NCBI GenBank assembly: GCA_019279435.1
Contig: JAAALK010000079.1
Span: 64,676,330 to 64,740,329, forward strand
DNA length: 64,000 nucleotides
Source of the DNA: Zizania palustris
Lineage: Eukaryota > Streptophyta > Magnoliopsida > Poales > Poaceae
Direction of reading: 5' to 3'
The notes below the pieces were generated by a model. That model was not told the DNA's origin, did no database searches, and saw nothing but the letters and a program-made list of their open reading frames with translations. Position numbers and translations under genes: made by a program. Of the stretch, positions 1 through 11,823 are shown piece by piece; position 1 is the stretch's first letter, and each line of letters starts with the position of its first letter.

Positions 1-954
1 TTCGTCGACGACGGAGTGGTGGCCAGGGTCGGTGAGGTCCTTGCGGTCGTAGCGGTGCGGTCGACGAGGACGGAGGGGGACTCCGGCGACGGCGAGTGGC
101 GGCTGGAGGACGGGCGGCGGTGGTGCGCTAAAACTCGAAGTGAGGGCGTTCTGTGCGTCCTTGCAGTGTGTGAGCGTGGAGGTCGAATGCGGGACACCAG
201 GGGGTTTAAATAAGGTCACTGGCGGGGGCAGAGGGGGCGCAATTGGGGAAGGCCGGAGTAAACACGGTTTTAATCGCCGGTGAGCTCGGGTTGCAGGCGG
301 ATTCGTTGAATCGGGACGCGATCCGGCTGGGTTTAATGGGGGAAACGGTCACCGAAGCACGGGGGTTTGATTGCCAGGCTTAATTCGAGGGGAGGGGGTC
401 GGGGGTAGGGGATCCGAGGCGAGTAATGGCGTCGGCCGGCGAGGGGGGGCGATTTGGGGGCGGATCTCGCGGGGACGAAGGACCTGACAGGCGGGGGCCA
501 CCTACCAGCGAGCGCGAGAGGGGGCGGTCGGCGCCGACAAGTGGGGTCGTGGTGTCGGGCGCGCGCGCGAGGGGAGAGGGGCTCACTGACGGGTGGGGTC
601 GGGCTGTCAGTCCGAGGCGGGCGAGAGTAACGGGCTAGGCCAGTCGGGAGAGAGAAAAAAGGGAGGGGTGTGGCCCATTACTGTTTTAAAGGTTTTCTGA
701 TTTAAAATATTTGCAGAAAATAGATTAAATCCTTTGGGGCATTTCCAGGGTGGATAAAAATTTGTAAAAATTCTCAAAAATATATCTTGGCCTTGGGAGT
801 TTATACACAAATTTTCAGCTCCTGGTTTGGTCATTAACTCTATGTTGTAGTTCAAAATGGGAGAGGAGGGTATTTAAGGTATTTCCCAAATTAATAAATT
901 CAAGAAATTGAATTAAATAATATTTTTATTACTTTGAAAATTTGGGGTGTTACA
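1..954. repeat. Probable 3' part of a Ty3/Gypsy-like LTR
   Basis: The block is very GC-rich up to about 640, then turns AT-rich and ends in GGGGTGTTACA at 944-954, a terminus common to grass Gypsy LTRs. No long open frame is present. The left end lies outside the window, so the partner LTR and target duplication cannot be seen. The call rests on the terminal motif and composition only. A decayed gene promoter is a possible alternative for the GC-rich half. Confidence 0.4.
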
Positions 955-998
955 CGAGGCCAGCGGCGAGAGTGCGACGAGTTGGTCATCGACGAGAG

Positions 999-1705
999 TA
1001 GGGATGGCAATTGTGCCCGTTTATCCCTAGGTAAAAACAATTAGGATCATGTTTATTCTCAATTTTATACCCAACAGGTAAATGGCTATAGATATCGACT
1101 ACCCATACCCGTTTACCTGATTATCTTTTCTATAAAAATAAATATAAACTCGAGCAATCTCATATCCCTATTCTCTCTTCTCCCTCCACACTCACCATCT
1201 GTCACCCCCTCCAATGTCCTTCTCTCCTCCCTCTATTCCTCTCCCGCACCGTCCTGTGCTCCTTCCTGTGGGCACGCCGCCAAGCGCTGCACCGCACTAG
1301 ACCGCACGACAGCACCACCGCATGTCGACGAGTGTCGCATTGCGTTGGACCGTGTCGCCCCACATGTCGTCGAGCATTGCTCCACACTGGTTCGTGCAGC
1401 TGCGCTACCGTCCCCCTGCCCCTATGCGTCGCCAAGCGCTGCCCCGCGTAGCCGCTCCCCCGCGTTGGCCCGCCTGGCCGCATGCTCACATCAGTCGGTC
1501 GGCGTCCACGTCGACTCCGGTCCCATAGATGGTTCCTTAGTGCTCCTCTTTTCTGTTCATTTTTTCACGGGTAAACGAATATACCCGTGAGTATACGACG
1601 ACCACTGGTAACGGGTAGGGGCATGAGTTTTTTACCTATCGGGACAAATGGGTATGTGTATAGGTATGCACTACCTGTACCCGTCATACCCAATTGCCAT
1701 CCCTA
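999..1705. mobile_element. Non-autonomous hAT-like element
   Basis: A perfect 15-base terminal inverted repeat is visible: TAGGGATGGCAATTG at the left and its complement at the right. The flanking octamers GACGAGAG (991-998) and GACAGGAG (1706-1713) match at 6 of 8 positions, as expected of a slightly decayed 8-bp hAT target duplication. Subterminal regions are rich in CCCGT/ACGGG motifs on both sides. No transposase frame is present, so the element would depend on a relative elsewhere. Confidence 0.75.
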
Positions 1706-1849
1706 GACAGGAGTAGACTGGCGTGAGACAATGAGAGTAGGAAGGAGCCTCACGGCGCATCCTCTCGGCATGGAGGAATGAGGATTAAGAGAGAGTAGGG
1801 GATAGATTGAGGAGAATATTAGGCTTTGCTATTGTGTTTGGTTGCTAAT

Positions 1850-2395
1850 GAGTAAAGATGACAATGGGTCTATATTTATCGGGTTTAACCATCTCAAAAC
1901 CCATACCCGTTAGAAAAAAATATCCTCATCGGATAACATATATATACATACGGTATTATTTCTTCCCCCACCCATACCCATGCATACAGGTAAAATATAT
2001 CCATCGGGTATCCATATCCCATCAATAGGCACCACACACAAACAGGCTAACAAATAACAACCGTGTATCTATCCTCGCAAAAAATAATGTTTCGCCTAAT
2101 TAGATCGATGACTCATTCAATCATACGATCAAAATTACATATATAAATAAACTTCTAAACATAATACATCAATGATTTTAGCTACAACAATAGCAGTAAT
2201 GATTTAAACTCCTAAAAATATAGCATATTGAGTGATGGGTACCCATTGGGTAACGGATATAAATATTAGGAAACCATATTCATACTTGCGTACCCGTTGG
2301 GTACTACTTTTTCCTGTTAGTACACCCACGAGTAAACATTTTCCCCGTATATCTAACCTAATAGAGTAAAAACTCATCAAGTTTTGGTTTCGAGT
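1850..2395. repeat. Diverged relative of the hAT-like element, cut by gap
   Basis: The stretch begins with a GATGACAATGGGT motif resembling the terminus of the element at 999. It is rich in the same GGGTA/TACCC and CCCGT subterminal words. Its right end is hidden by the N run, so neither terminus pair nor target duplication can be confirmed. Confidence 0.35.
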
Positions 2396-2495
2396 NNNNN
2401 NNNNNNNNNNNNNNNNNNNNNNNNNNNNNNNNNNNNNNNNNNNNNNNNNNNNNNNNNNNNNNNNNNNNNNNNNNNNNNNNNNNNNNNNNNNNNNN
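2396..2495. other. Assembly gap of 100 N
   Basis: Exactly 100 undetermined bases, a conventional placeholder for a gap of unknown size. It lies about 170 bases downstream of the MADS gene stop codon, so the 3' UTR and any downstream neighbour may be incomplete. Confidence 0.99.
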
Positions 2496-2555
2496 CGCTT
2501 GATATTAATTCAAGCAACAAATAGGGGAAATAAACGAGGAAGCAAGAGAGTGTCC

Positions 2556-2583
<28 letters not shown>
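2556..2583. repeat. (TA)n microsatellite
   Basis: Fourteen TA/AT units in a row, just downstream of the MADS gene stop codon and beside the assembly gap. It is likely length-variable and may have contributed to the assembly break. Confidence 0.9.
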
Positions 2584-2586
<3 letters not shown>

Positions 2587-2666
2587 TTATGATGTTCCGC
2601 TGCTGGGCACTTGACCCCGATTTAACTGAAATCCAAACGGCCGGCACGCATAGCTATGGCTGCTAG

Positions 2667-5600
2667 CTAGGCCATCCACGCAGGAAGGTAACCGCCGGGC
2701 GGCGGCGCCGGCGGCTGGTTCACATCCACGGCATGAAACCTGCAGAAAGCAGCAATTAATGCATTGTATTGCCATCAGTTCATCATCCACAACCATAATT
2801 TTGCCATTGCGAGTGCAAAACAAACAAGAGATTTGAGGGAAAGAGAGCAGTAGTCTGCAGCTTACGCGGGGTGTAGAGACAGGTCGCGCCCAGGGACTCG
2901 AAGAAGTGCTCAGGCTGCGGAGGCTGATTGGATAGCACCACGCCGCCGCCGCTGCCGCTGCCGCCGCCGTCGTTGCCATATCCATCGTGGCACACAGGTT
3001 GCGGCGCCGGGGCTGCCGCTACGACGTCGATCTCGTCCAGCTGAAACAAGATCGACAGGAGGATCGGATCAGATCTGAAGCACATATATATCCTGTCTTG
3101 TACATTATTGCACGTCGATAATCAACCAAGATCCTGTGTAGTGTGGCCGGACTGATCGATTGACTGCACGAGTTTTGTGAGAAACTTCTCATCTCCTACA
3201 GAAAGTTTGGAACTTTTGTCTCCTCTCCTCCAGATGTCAAGGTAAAGGCTGTCATGGCACCAGCTAGGGCACATACCATCCTATACTTGGCAGCTTATGC
3301 ATATATATCATGGGCTTTCCGATCACTTGCATGCACTCGATCGACATCTCATCGAGATAAAGGCGAGCAACTTACTGGGGCGGTCCAGTGAACCATGCAT
3401 GCATGGGGTCCCTAACTACAAATGCAAAGCTTCTCAGTTTCTAGGTAGTATATATTGAGTAACGGCAATCTCATCGTACCTTCCTTTTCAGGGAACTGTT
3501 CGCATCTTGTAGCATTTGTTCCTGAAGAAGATTAGTGTGGTACACTTAGAGAGAGAATTGAAACTGGATCTTGTAGTTGTAACATTTACGTACGTCGATT
3601 GATGTACGTATTGGAAATATTCCAGTGTTACCTTTCTCTTTAGGTCGCAGAGTTCATCAACTAGTACCTGAGTCTGCCAATTACAAAGGGAAATCGTGAA
3701 GAGAAGATAATTAGTTAAATATCAACTAGGAGGAGCCTTTTTTATTTTAGGGAACAACGTATTTTCATTTAATTTTTTCGATGGAAAAAGGAAATCAAAT
3801 AGCTGTTCTACTAATAAGCCATTTGACTTTTTTATAAATCAAACTTTTCAAACTTTGACTAGTTTTTAGAAAAATCTACTAACAACTATTACCTCAAATT
3901 AGTTTCATTAAATCCACCATAAAAGATGTCTTAATATAATATTTATTGTATATTGTACATGTTAGCGTTTTTCCCTATAAATTTGAACAAAGTTAGAGAT
4001 GTTTGATTTAAAAAAACGATTTATAATATAAAACAGAAGGAGTAATTAATTGCCACTTTGGCAGTCACCAAGAGTACACCAATGTATCAACACTGTCTAA
4101 CATAGAAGGGGAAAACTTAGAACATTACAAAGTACAAACCAGCAAGGCAAACTGTTTACTTGTTATTCACCACTCTTAGTCAGCAAACCCCCTTTATGTT
4201 AACTCAACTTTCTAAATAAATATAGTTAAAATTAAGTTTAAACAAAAAAGGATTATATTGAGCATAATATAGAACATTCATCCAGCTCTTTTCCTCTATG
4301 GAGGTTAGATAAGCCAATCCATGCAAATCGATATTATATTTTTAGACAATATCATATAAGTTCAGACATATTGTCCAGTAGTAAGCAAATTAACTGTAAT
4401 GAATGAAGCTAAGACTGAAGTTAGCAAAACGTTACGAATGGATGAGCAAAATTTAATTGATAATATTTTACTCGTTGAGTAGTTTCCTTGCTATCTTAAT
4501 TTACCTTTCTTGATCTTATTTGCTTCAAGGTTCTGTCCAGCTGACTCTCAAGCTGTTCAAGTTCATTTGTACTTAGTGGAGCCAAATCCTCACCTAGAAG
4601 GTTCCTGCAGCATAATCACAAGGATAAACTTTATCAATATAAAGAGAGTATTTGAGAATTAATACACAAAGTTTTTAGACTAAAGTAGACCCCAAAAAAT
4701 TCAAGAACCGACACACTATAGTGCGAACATGCATATAGAATTTATCACCTTTGTGAGTGTTGTAGAACCTCAACTCGAGCCTTCAAGTTCACATACTCCT
4801 GATAGTTGTTCTGCATGCATTTGCAAGAAAAAACTTGAAATCACTCTTATCAATTTAAATTTACATATCGTTCTAATATTGACAGAATTTATTTACATTA
4901 CTGTGCGTAGACCAAGTATATATATATTGCAACTGTAGTGTTCTTTATCACCAAAAGTTAAATAGATAAACACAGATGTGTCAAAAAAAATAAATCTAAA
5001 CCACAAATCTATATACTACTTTAAAAGAGGGTACAGGTGGTGAGTCCGCCACCAAATCTTTTATATTTGCTCCTTGGTATTATTTAATATTACTACCCAA
5101 CAAACAATATTTGGCACATATATACTACTTTAAAAGAGGGTACTGGTGGTGAGTCCGCCACCAAATCTTTTATAGTTTGCTACTTGGTGTTATTTAATAT
5201 TACTACCCAACAACAATATTTGGCACATATATAATCAAATAAGCACTCCTAGCAAAAAGTCAGTAGCACATATCATATAAATTATATTTAATTTATTTTA
5301 GACAATATTATGAATATTTCTTTTGTTCGAAGCAAAGCACGGGAAACTTGCTAGTGCGCATAAAAAAGCGTAACTGATATTAGACTCTATATAGTGCGCC
5401 CTATATATCCTTATATATGGATGTAAAATAAATAATTACGACATTTGTATCATAAACATGTTGCTCCCATATAGCTAGCTTGATAGCTATTTGGGCATAA
5501 AATTTCATATTTAATTTTACTGGCATTATAAATCCATCATGGCTAACTTAATATATACAGCAAATTAAACCATTGAACTTGAAAATGCGTAGTTCTATAT

Positions 5601-8388
5601 GCTAGCTTGAGAGTACTTGAACAAAAAAACCTGGAACAACTATGCTAGTAATGCATGAAATGCACTTGGTCAATGGCACCATTTTAATGCATGTCCCAGA
5701 ATGTTTGGTGATTTAGCTATATAAGGCATCAGAAACACAGTAGCTAAAAACCAAAATTAATATTTGTTTTTCTGTCAAGAAATTTAAGGTGTCTACTGAG
5801 GCTAGGTGTGGTTTGGTAAAACTTCAGGTAAGATTCTAAAATTCGTGTGCTCCTAATTCTGATTATTCCTGAATGTTCACACCTTAGGGACTTCAGTGAT
5901 GTCATGGATTTAGAAAATAAGTGGCCATTTGAGTCTAAATTTCCATTTTACTGGAGTAGTTAGCTGGGTTTGGCATTTTTTACCAACTTATAACGAGTTT
6001 TGGATTATGATATCCAACCAAGATGTCGGTTCATATGTGAATAAAATTAAAAAAATATAATCATGTTATTTATTATGTTTTCCCTAGAAACCAAGTAGAA
6101 CATAAATCAATCTCTACTTCTCTAGCATAGATTTTTACAGGAATTACACTAAATCCTTTGAAATTCCTTTTAAAAAAACTCCATTCCAAACCTGAATATG
6201 TCATACTAGCTAGTTTCTCCATTTATGTGTTGAGATAAAAAAAATACGCCCTATTCGTACATGGACGGAGAGAGTAAGTCATAAACTGAATAAATTTATC
6301 AAACCTGCATATCATCACTAGGTGGCTCTGCAGCATCTTGCGAAGCATAAATGGCTCTGGTATCTCTCAAGGGTCTTAAGCATGCTGAGATATGAATTTA
6401 AAATACAAAGATGTTTAATTATTAGTAGCACAGGACACAGAAAACATGTATCCACGGACAAGAAATTAAAACATCAAATTAACAATGCTATTATAATTAC
6501 CCTTCATTACAGGAATATATATGCCGACATGATGATGAATTAAGTGGCACAAGATAAGTAAATAAAACATGGATTACTAGCAAGATACATTAAGCTATAA
6601 TATTATCACTCCGGCCTTTCGTACGTCCTACTGCTGTGTGGAAGTTTAACTGTTACCCTCTTCTTCAGACCAACAGTGCCCATTCTTTGTTGTGTTGATT
6701 TTTTAGATGTTCCAATATGCTGAAAGAAAAGCCATTCTTTTCCAGAATAAAAGAAAAGACTAGGATGAATTGGTACAGATGGAAAATTGGACAGAATTTA
6801 GCTTTCTGTGCAGGTCCAGTGAAGAATTTTCAGCTCCCCTCAGCCTTAATGGGGGGTAAAAATGTGGCCTTTAACAAAGGAAGCCCTACTGTACATATAT
6901 GGAAGCCAATATTGTAGGGAGCTATTTCTCCAAGATATAATAGAGTTTTTCTAGCATATTAAATTTTATTTTGAATACATTAGATGCTTCCATGATGACA
7001 TATTAGCTGGGATGTAACCAAGTGTTGAAGCTTGTGTGATCATCACATGCGGTAGCCAGTGAATGGAGATATATTCCTACAAAAAAAATATGGTACTGGA
7101 CATTTGAATAAACAACCAATAATGTGTCACTTAAAACAAATTGACAGCTAATTAACCTAACAGTTCCCTTTTTGTGCAGCTGTGAGTAATATGGGACAGT
7201 TGATCTGATCTTTCCAACCTAAGGCAAGCAATAGACAATAGTACTTGGAACTGTCAGACATCGAGTTAGAGTGTGTACGTTAAAGAGTATAATTATCTAT
7301 GGAATATCGATCAGTAGTTAACACATGACTGCCAAAATTAAAAGCCAGAGATGAATTAACGCATGACGCGACGTTTGGTCCGTTTGACATACATATACTG
7401 TCGTGCTGTGTCCATGAGATATTCGCAGCAGGTTAAATAATTAACAAGGAGACAACAATCCTAGCTAGATAATGCAAGTAAACTCAAATGTCTCCTAAAT
7501 TGTTTAAATTCCATCAAGTTAAATCAGCCAAATTTTAGGCTAAATCAGCTGCTAGGATGTGTACATGCGCTAGATATATCTGGACAGACCAGATGCACAT
7601 CAAATGAAACCACTTTCTTTTCCGGCGAGTGACACACATGCATGCATACATGTGTCGATCACTCGATCCCCTGCCGGCGACAACCTCGTATGTATTTGCC
7701 TGGTTAGGTTTATACCAACAGCAGCTTGCCCAATTGAACAGAAAGAAAGTAACAGCAGTAGAAAAAGCTACTTAGCTTGCTCTGTTCTACTGTAAGTATT
7801 CTAGTTTTTTTTAAGATACACGAGTAAAAAAGATGCATATGGTGCCATGGTGGTTACGTGTGAAATGGAAATTAGTAAAATTAAACGAGAGATTGATAAT
7901 AAGAAATACTGTAGAATATCTGTATTTTAGGACAAAAATTGATTTTTTTTTTATCTTTGTATTAGGGACATGGAGTAGAACACAGCGTCCGAAACGATGG
8001 AGGCAGCTGGTACTACGTACGCATACACGCGAAAGAATTCAGATCGATTGGATTTGCGCGAAGAAATTAAGACGAGTTGCGGTTTTGGAGCGCAGATTAA
8101 GGAAGTGCGTGAAAAGAATTTAATCGGAGAGGGGAGGAGGAAGACCAGATGCATGGGTGGATGAGGGGGAGGGGAGGAGAAGCGGCGGATCAGTGAGAGT
8201 TACTTGGATGAGGAGGAGAACTGGTAGAGGCGGCCGGCGTGGGAGAAGAGGACGAGCGCGACCTCGGCATCGCAGAGGATGGACAGCTCGTACGCCTTCT
8301 TGAGCAGGCCGTTCCGCCGCTTGGCGAACGTCACCTGCCGGCTGATCTTGTTCTCGATCCGCTGCAGCACCACCTTGCCTCGCCCCAT
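2667..8388 (-). CDS. MADS34: MIKC MADS-box factor, SEPALLATA (LOFSEP) clade, MADS34/PAP2-like
   Basis: Eight coding exons are visible: 8204-8388, 6305-6384, 4749-4810, 4505-4604, 3632-3673, 3480-3521, 2866-3040, 2667-2739. Sizes 185/62/100/42/42 are the standard MIKC pattern. Exon 1 starts MGRGKVVLQRIENK and encodes the DNA-binding MADS domain. Exons 2-6 give the I and K regions (e.g. RNLLGEDLAPLS). The last exon ends in GYLPAWMA, the SEP C-terminal motif. Such factors specify inflorescence and spikelet meristem identity in grasses as tetramer partners of other MADS proteins; closeness to rice OsMADS34/PAP2 is from recall. As written the frame breaks twice. Exon 2 is 80 bases where the phase needs 79 or 82. 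Exon 7 is one base short, which would put the SEP motif out of frame. Expected length is about 252 residues. Assembly error or pseudogene are both possible. Confidence 0.88.
3737..4045. repeat. Degraded Stowaway-like MITE in MADS34 intron
   Basis: An AT-rich stretch in the intron between the 62/100-base exons and the downstream 42-base exons. It ends with AACAGAAGGAGTA, the decayed terminus typical of grass Stowaway elements, and contains the common internal motif of phased AAATTTGAACAAAGTTAGAGATGTTTGA type. The left terminus is poorly preserved and I could not establish a TA duplication. Confidence 0.35.
5008..5354 (+). mobile_element. Non-autonomous Helitron in MADS34 intron 2
   Basis: It begins TCTATATACTACTTTAAAAG, ends GGGAAACTTGCTAG (CTRR terminus), and sits between A (5007) and T (5355), as Helitrons do. 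About 110 bases of the 5' end are repeated head-to-tail: the CTACTTTAAAAGAGGGTAC motif recurs near 5128, followed by the same GGTGAGTCCGCCACCAAATC sequence. No Rep/helicase frame is present. The element is 347 bp and lies in the intron between MADS34 exons 2 and 3. Confidence 0.75.
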
Positions 8389-9700
8389 CTCGAGATCTCC
8401 CCTCCCCTTCTCCTCCTTACTTCCCTCTCTCTAGCTAGATCGATCTCGACCAGATCGACCAGCAAATCAAGAGATCGAGACGCCTCTGGAGTTCGAATTC
8501 AGCAAGGCGCTCCTCCATGCAGCATCTTCGTGACCGACCGATCGATCGATCTGCCTGCGCGCACAGCGGGCAAGATCACATGAATCAGTCAAGACTCAAG
8601 AACTCACGATTCCTCTCTCTCTCTCAGTCTCTCCCCAGTCGTAAGCTAGCTGCTGCTATACCTAAAACCTAAGTTTTTGTCTCGAGGCCCTACTGAGTCG
8701 CAAGCTAGCTCGCGAGAGACTGAGAGAGGCCGGCACTGCCCTGCAGCGCCCGGATCGATCTGTAGCTTAATTGGCTGAGAGAGACAGAGAGCGAAAGAAA
8801 GGTAGCGAGAGCGAGAGCAGCAGGCCGGGACGAAAGAATCTTTTCTCCAGATCGATCGTGCGGTGCAGATTGGATCTCGCCTCGCACTCTCACTACCATA
8901 GGTTCTAGGTACGCTACTGCTAGGGCCACGGCTATATATGTAACAAAAAGTCGCAAACACTCGCCGGACAATGCAAGCTTCACACGAGCGCGAGAGAGGA
9001 AGACGATGGATGGTGTGAGAAAAAAAAATCTCACGGGCGTTCGGTTGAGGCGATGCGGCGACGGATGGACGGACGGACGGTCAAGGGAGACACCGGGGCG
9101 AGGCGGGGCGGCGAAACCGAGGTGTATCCCGGTGGCTGCAGCAGCGCGCAGCAGCCGAATCACGACGTGTCGAGCGGACGCTGGTGGCGGGACATTTATG
9201 CGCAGAGGTAGTGGCCTAGCTAGGCAGCTCGTTGACACAACAGTACAGCGGCCTCTCTCTCCCCCGGCGGTCCGGCCGCTTCCCCTGTCCCGGTTATCCA
9301 TCGATCTCCCAGGCGAAACACCGCGCGTACGCGGCCGTCCGGCCGTGCGCGCGCCGCTGCAGCTAGCGAGCTGCATGTGTCTCCTACGTACGCACCACGC
9401 GCGCCCGCCCTAGCTGGCGGCGCCCGCTTGGCTTGCATTGCTTGCTTGCTTGCCCGTGCGCGGCCGGCCGCGCGCGCGTGTCGACGACGGAGCCAGCCGG
9501 ACGCGGCGAGGGCGCGTACGCGCTGGCGTTAATTCCGGTCACAGTGCACGTCGCGTCGACTCGGGCCATATCAATCAGCTCGCTGTCTAGCTATCTATTC
9601 TACTCGCGTCGCCTCACGTGACCACGTCCTTGGCCTGCTCCTGCTCGCGCGACGGATGTCAGTCAGAGGAGGAGCTAGGTCCATGTCTCTGAGCGCATCT
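8389..9700 (-). promoter_or_regulatory. MADS34 upstream region (5' UTR and promoter)
   Basis: Directly upstream of the MADS34 ATG on the minus strand. The plus strand carries CT-rich tracts (for example 8400-8440 and 8612-8640), so the sense strand is GA-rich, as is common in 5' leaders of grass MADS genes. From about 9000 to 9560 the sequence is CpG-rich. No discrete TATA box could be chosen with confidence. Long open frames here (up to about 220 codons) look like composition artefacts. Confidence 0.5.
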
Positions 9701-10027
9701 GCGCCGTCAGCTGCTCCGCGCGCGACTCCTATACTCCACCAGCTATAGTGTTGTCACCCACTCACCCATACAGTCTCTGTTGGGCACTTGGGCCCATCAC
9801 GTAACCCTCACTGTTTGCTCTCGATCGGCTACTGTAGATGCCATCAAAGGCTCGGTGTATAGTGTCTCTTTGTTTCAGTTTCTAGCGGTTATAGATTCTT
9901 AATAGCTAGTCATTCTGAGTAGTTGGTGTTTTTCAGTTTTTAGATTCTTGTTCATTTCCAAATTCAGCTACTGATTCTCATAATTTGAATGCAGAAGTTA
10001 AATTGTTTGTTTCCGCATCAAATTCTA

Positions 10028-10286
10028 GAGTGGAAGTATCATGTGCACATCGGTTGGCCGTGCACATGATGCACATGTGAAATCTCAACCTTCAAACTAT
10101 AATCCAACGGACAACAGCTCCACCAGATCATTTAGCAGAAAACACCTCCCACCTCCCCTATTCTATTCCTTCCTATATTTGCGATAACCACGGTGGAGCT
10201 GCTGTCCGTTGGATTACAGATTGAAGGTGGAGATCTCACATGTGCATCATATGCACGGCCAGCCGATGTGCATAGGATACTACCCC
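10028..10286. mobile_element. Foldback MITE with target-site duplication
   Basis: Two long arms of about 90 bases are inverted copies of each other. The left arm reads AAGTATCATGTGCACATCGG and onward; the right arm is its near-complement ending CCGATGTGCATAGGATAC. Only about 65 bases separate the arms. The heptamer AATTCTA flanks both sides (10021-10027 and 10287-10293), an apparent target duplication. No coding capacity is present. A 7-8 bp duplication is nearest to hAT or MULE superfamilies, but the termini do not settle this. Confidence 0.7.
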
Positions 10287-10546
10287 AATTCTAAAAGTAA
10301 CTGTAGATATCAGAAATTGAAACAAACGTATCCCAAAGTTGTCACCGTAATACCTAACATTGCGACTGCGCTCTCAAGTAAGTAGAAATTTATTTTTTAA
10401 TGGTATAAACAAGCTACAGTAGATGCATTAGTACTGTTGTACGATAAACTTTCCGCAAGTTATTCATGATCTTATGTAGAAAAGGATCTCAACAGTGTTT
10501 TCTGCGGTGAAATTAATTGGAGCATGGCCCGACGAAACCGTACACC

Positions 10547-10571
10547 CATGCATGCATGCATGCATGCATGA
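10547..10571. repeat. (CATG)n / RY-type microsatellite
   Basis: Six consecutive CATG units. The array also contains overlapping CATGCA words, which are RY elements bound by B3-domain factors in other contexts; no role is implied here. Confidence 0.85.
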
Positions 10572-10978
10572 TATATACCGTATAGTAGGTCCTGGCTTTA
10601 AGTGAAGATTCTCTTTGTAAATTCAAATTGCACACATGTAACTTTGATTGCACACGCGTAACTGATGTGACATCTCAATTCACTTATTTTTGGGGGGTTG
10701 AATTGAATATTCCAAATTCAAATACCTTGTGTTTTGCAACCGTGTTAGATCTCTAGAGGCTTGTTTTTCCTATACGATGCTCGAAGGAGGCCATAGTTAT
10801 GGCTCTATATATAATATCTATATAGGCATTGATCCTATCGATATGCTGCAATTGGGCCGACCCGATAGATACTCATCAACCCGCACTAGTTCATTTGATC
10901 TCCATTTTTAGATTTAGATAATACTAGTAAGTTGTTTGTTTATATGATATATGTTTTTGACATTTTGCTGTGAGTGCT

Positions 10979-11285
10979 CACTACAACAATCCCTTAGTCC
11001 ATGACGGATTTGTAGTGATGTTTATTAAAATGTCGAGCAATATCTATGACAGTTTACGAATTTTCGTCATAGATTAATATATGGACCATTTGATCTTCGG
11101 ATTGGGCCTAGGTTTTATGACGATCGTTTGCTGACCGTCATGAATAGGGCAAGATATGTGACAGTATACGAATTTTTGTCATGGATAGCACACTGTTGTG
11201 ATAGTTTTGTAATTATCGTCATAGATTAATAAATGATCTGTTTGGACTTCAGATTGGGCCCAGGTTTTATGACGAGTAGCTTGTG
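10979..11285. mobile_element. CACTA-like (En/Spm) terminal fragment
   Basis: It begins CACTACAACAATCCC, close to the canonical CACTACAAGAA terminus. Inside are two ~80-base direct repeats (about 11040-11120 and 11196-11275) sharing CGTCATAGATTAATA and GGTTTTATGACGA, plus inverted TATGACGG/CGTCAT words. Repeated subterminal motifs like these are typical of CACTA elements. No matching right terminus was found, so this looks like one truncated end. Confidence 0.5.
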
Positions 11286-11540
11286 AGTGTATATATACTC
11301 ATGCATAAAATTAAAGATTTTATAATTATCACTACTCTTAAAATATGGTTTTACTTTTTTATCTTTAGTCTATATGTTATCAATTTAGACAGTTATATAG
11401 TAACAAGAATCAATCATGACAAAAGCGTGAAGCGGTAGCAATTTCGGCACGACATAAAGGGCTTCAGCCATCAACTCGTGACAGAAAGCACGACAAGATC
11501 GATGGAAAGAAGGACACAAGCTAGGTTAAGGTGTTGGTCT

Positions 11541-11823
11541 TTAGTAAAAAAATTGAGGTTTAAATATTATTTTGGAGAATTAAATGTATATTATTTATAA
11601 AACATATTTATAGTCGGTGGATTATTCACGAGACAAATTTAATTAGCCTAATTATGATATGATTTGATCATGTATGCTATAGTAAATATTTGCTAATTAT
11701 AAATTAATTATGATTAATAAATTTGTCTCACGAATAATCTTTCAATTCTACAATTATTTTTATAATTAACTAACGTTTAATTTTTTAAATTAATATCGAA
11801 ATGAACTAAACTAAACGCGGCTA
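11541..11823. repeat. MITE-like repeat, copy 1 (related to 51560-51903)
   Basis: AT-rich repeat with a central inverted section around GTGGATTATTCACGAGACAAATTTAAT and its complement ATAAATTTGTCTCACGAATAAT, enclosing CTATAGTAAATATTTGCTAAT. The same arrangement recurs at 51560-51903. The right end reads GAACTAAACTAAACGCGGC. Exact ends are uncertain and no target duplication was established. Confidence 0.5.

Noticed and set aside
8705..9376. 223-codon minus-strand frame upstream of MADS34
   Set aside because: Low-complexity Arg/Pro/Ala composition with no family; it lies in the CpG-rich promoter and 5' leader.
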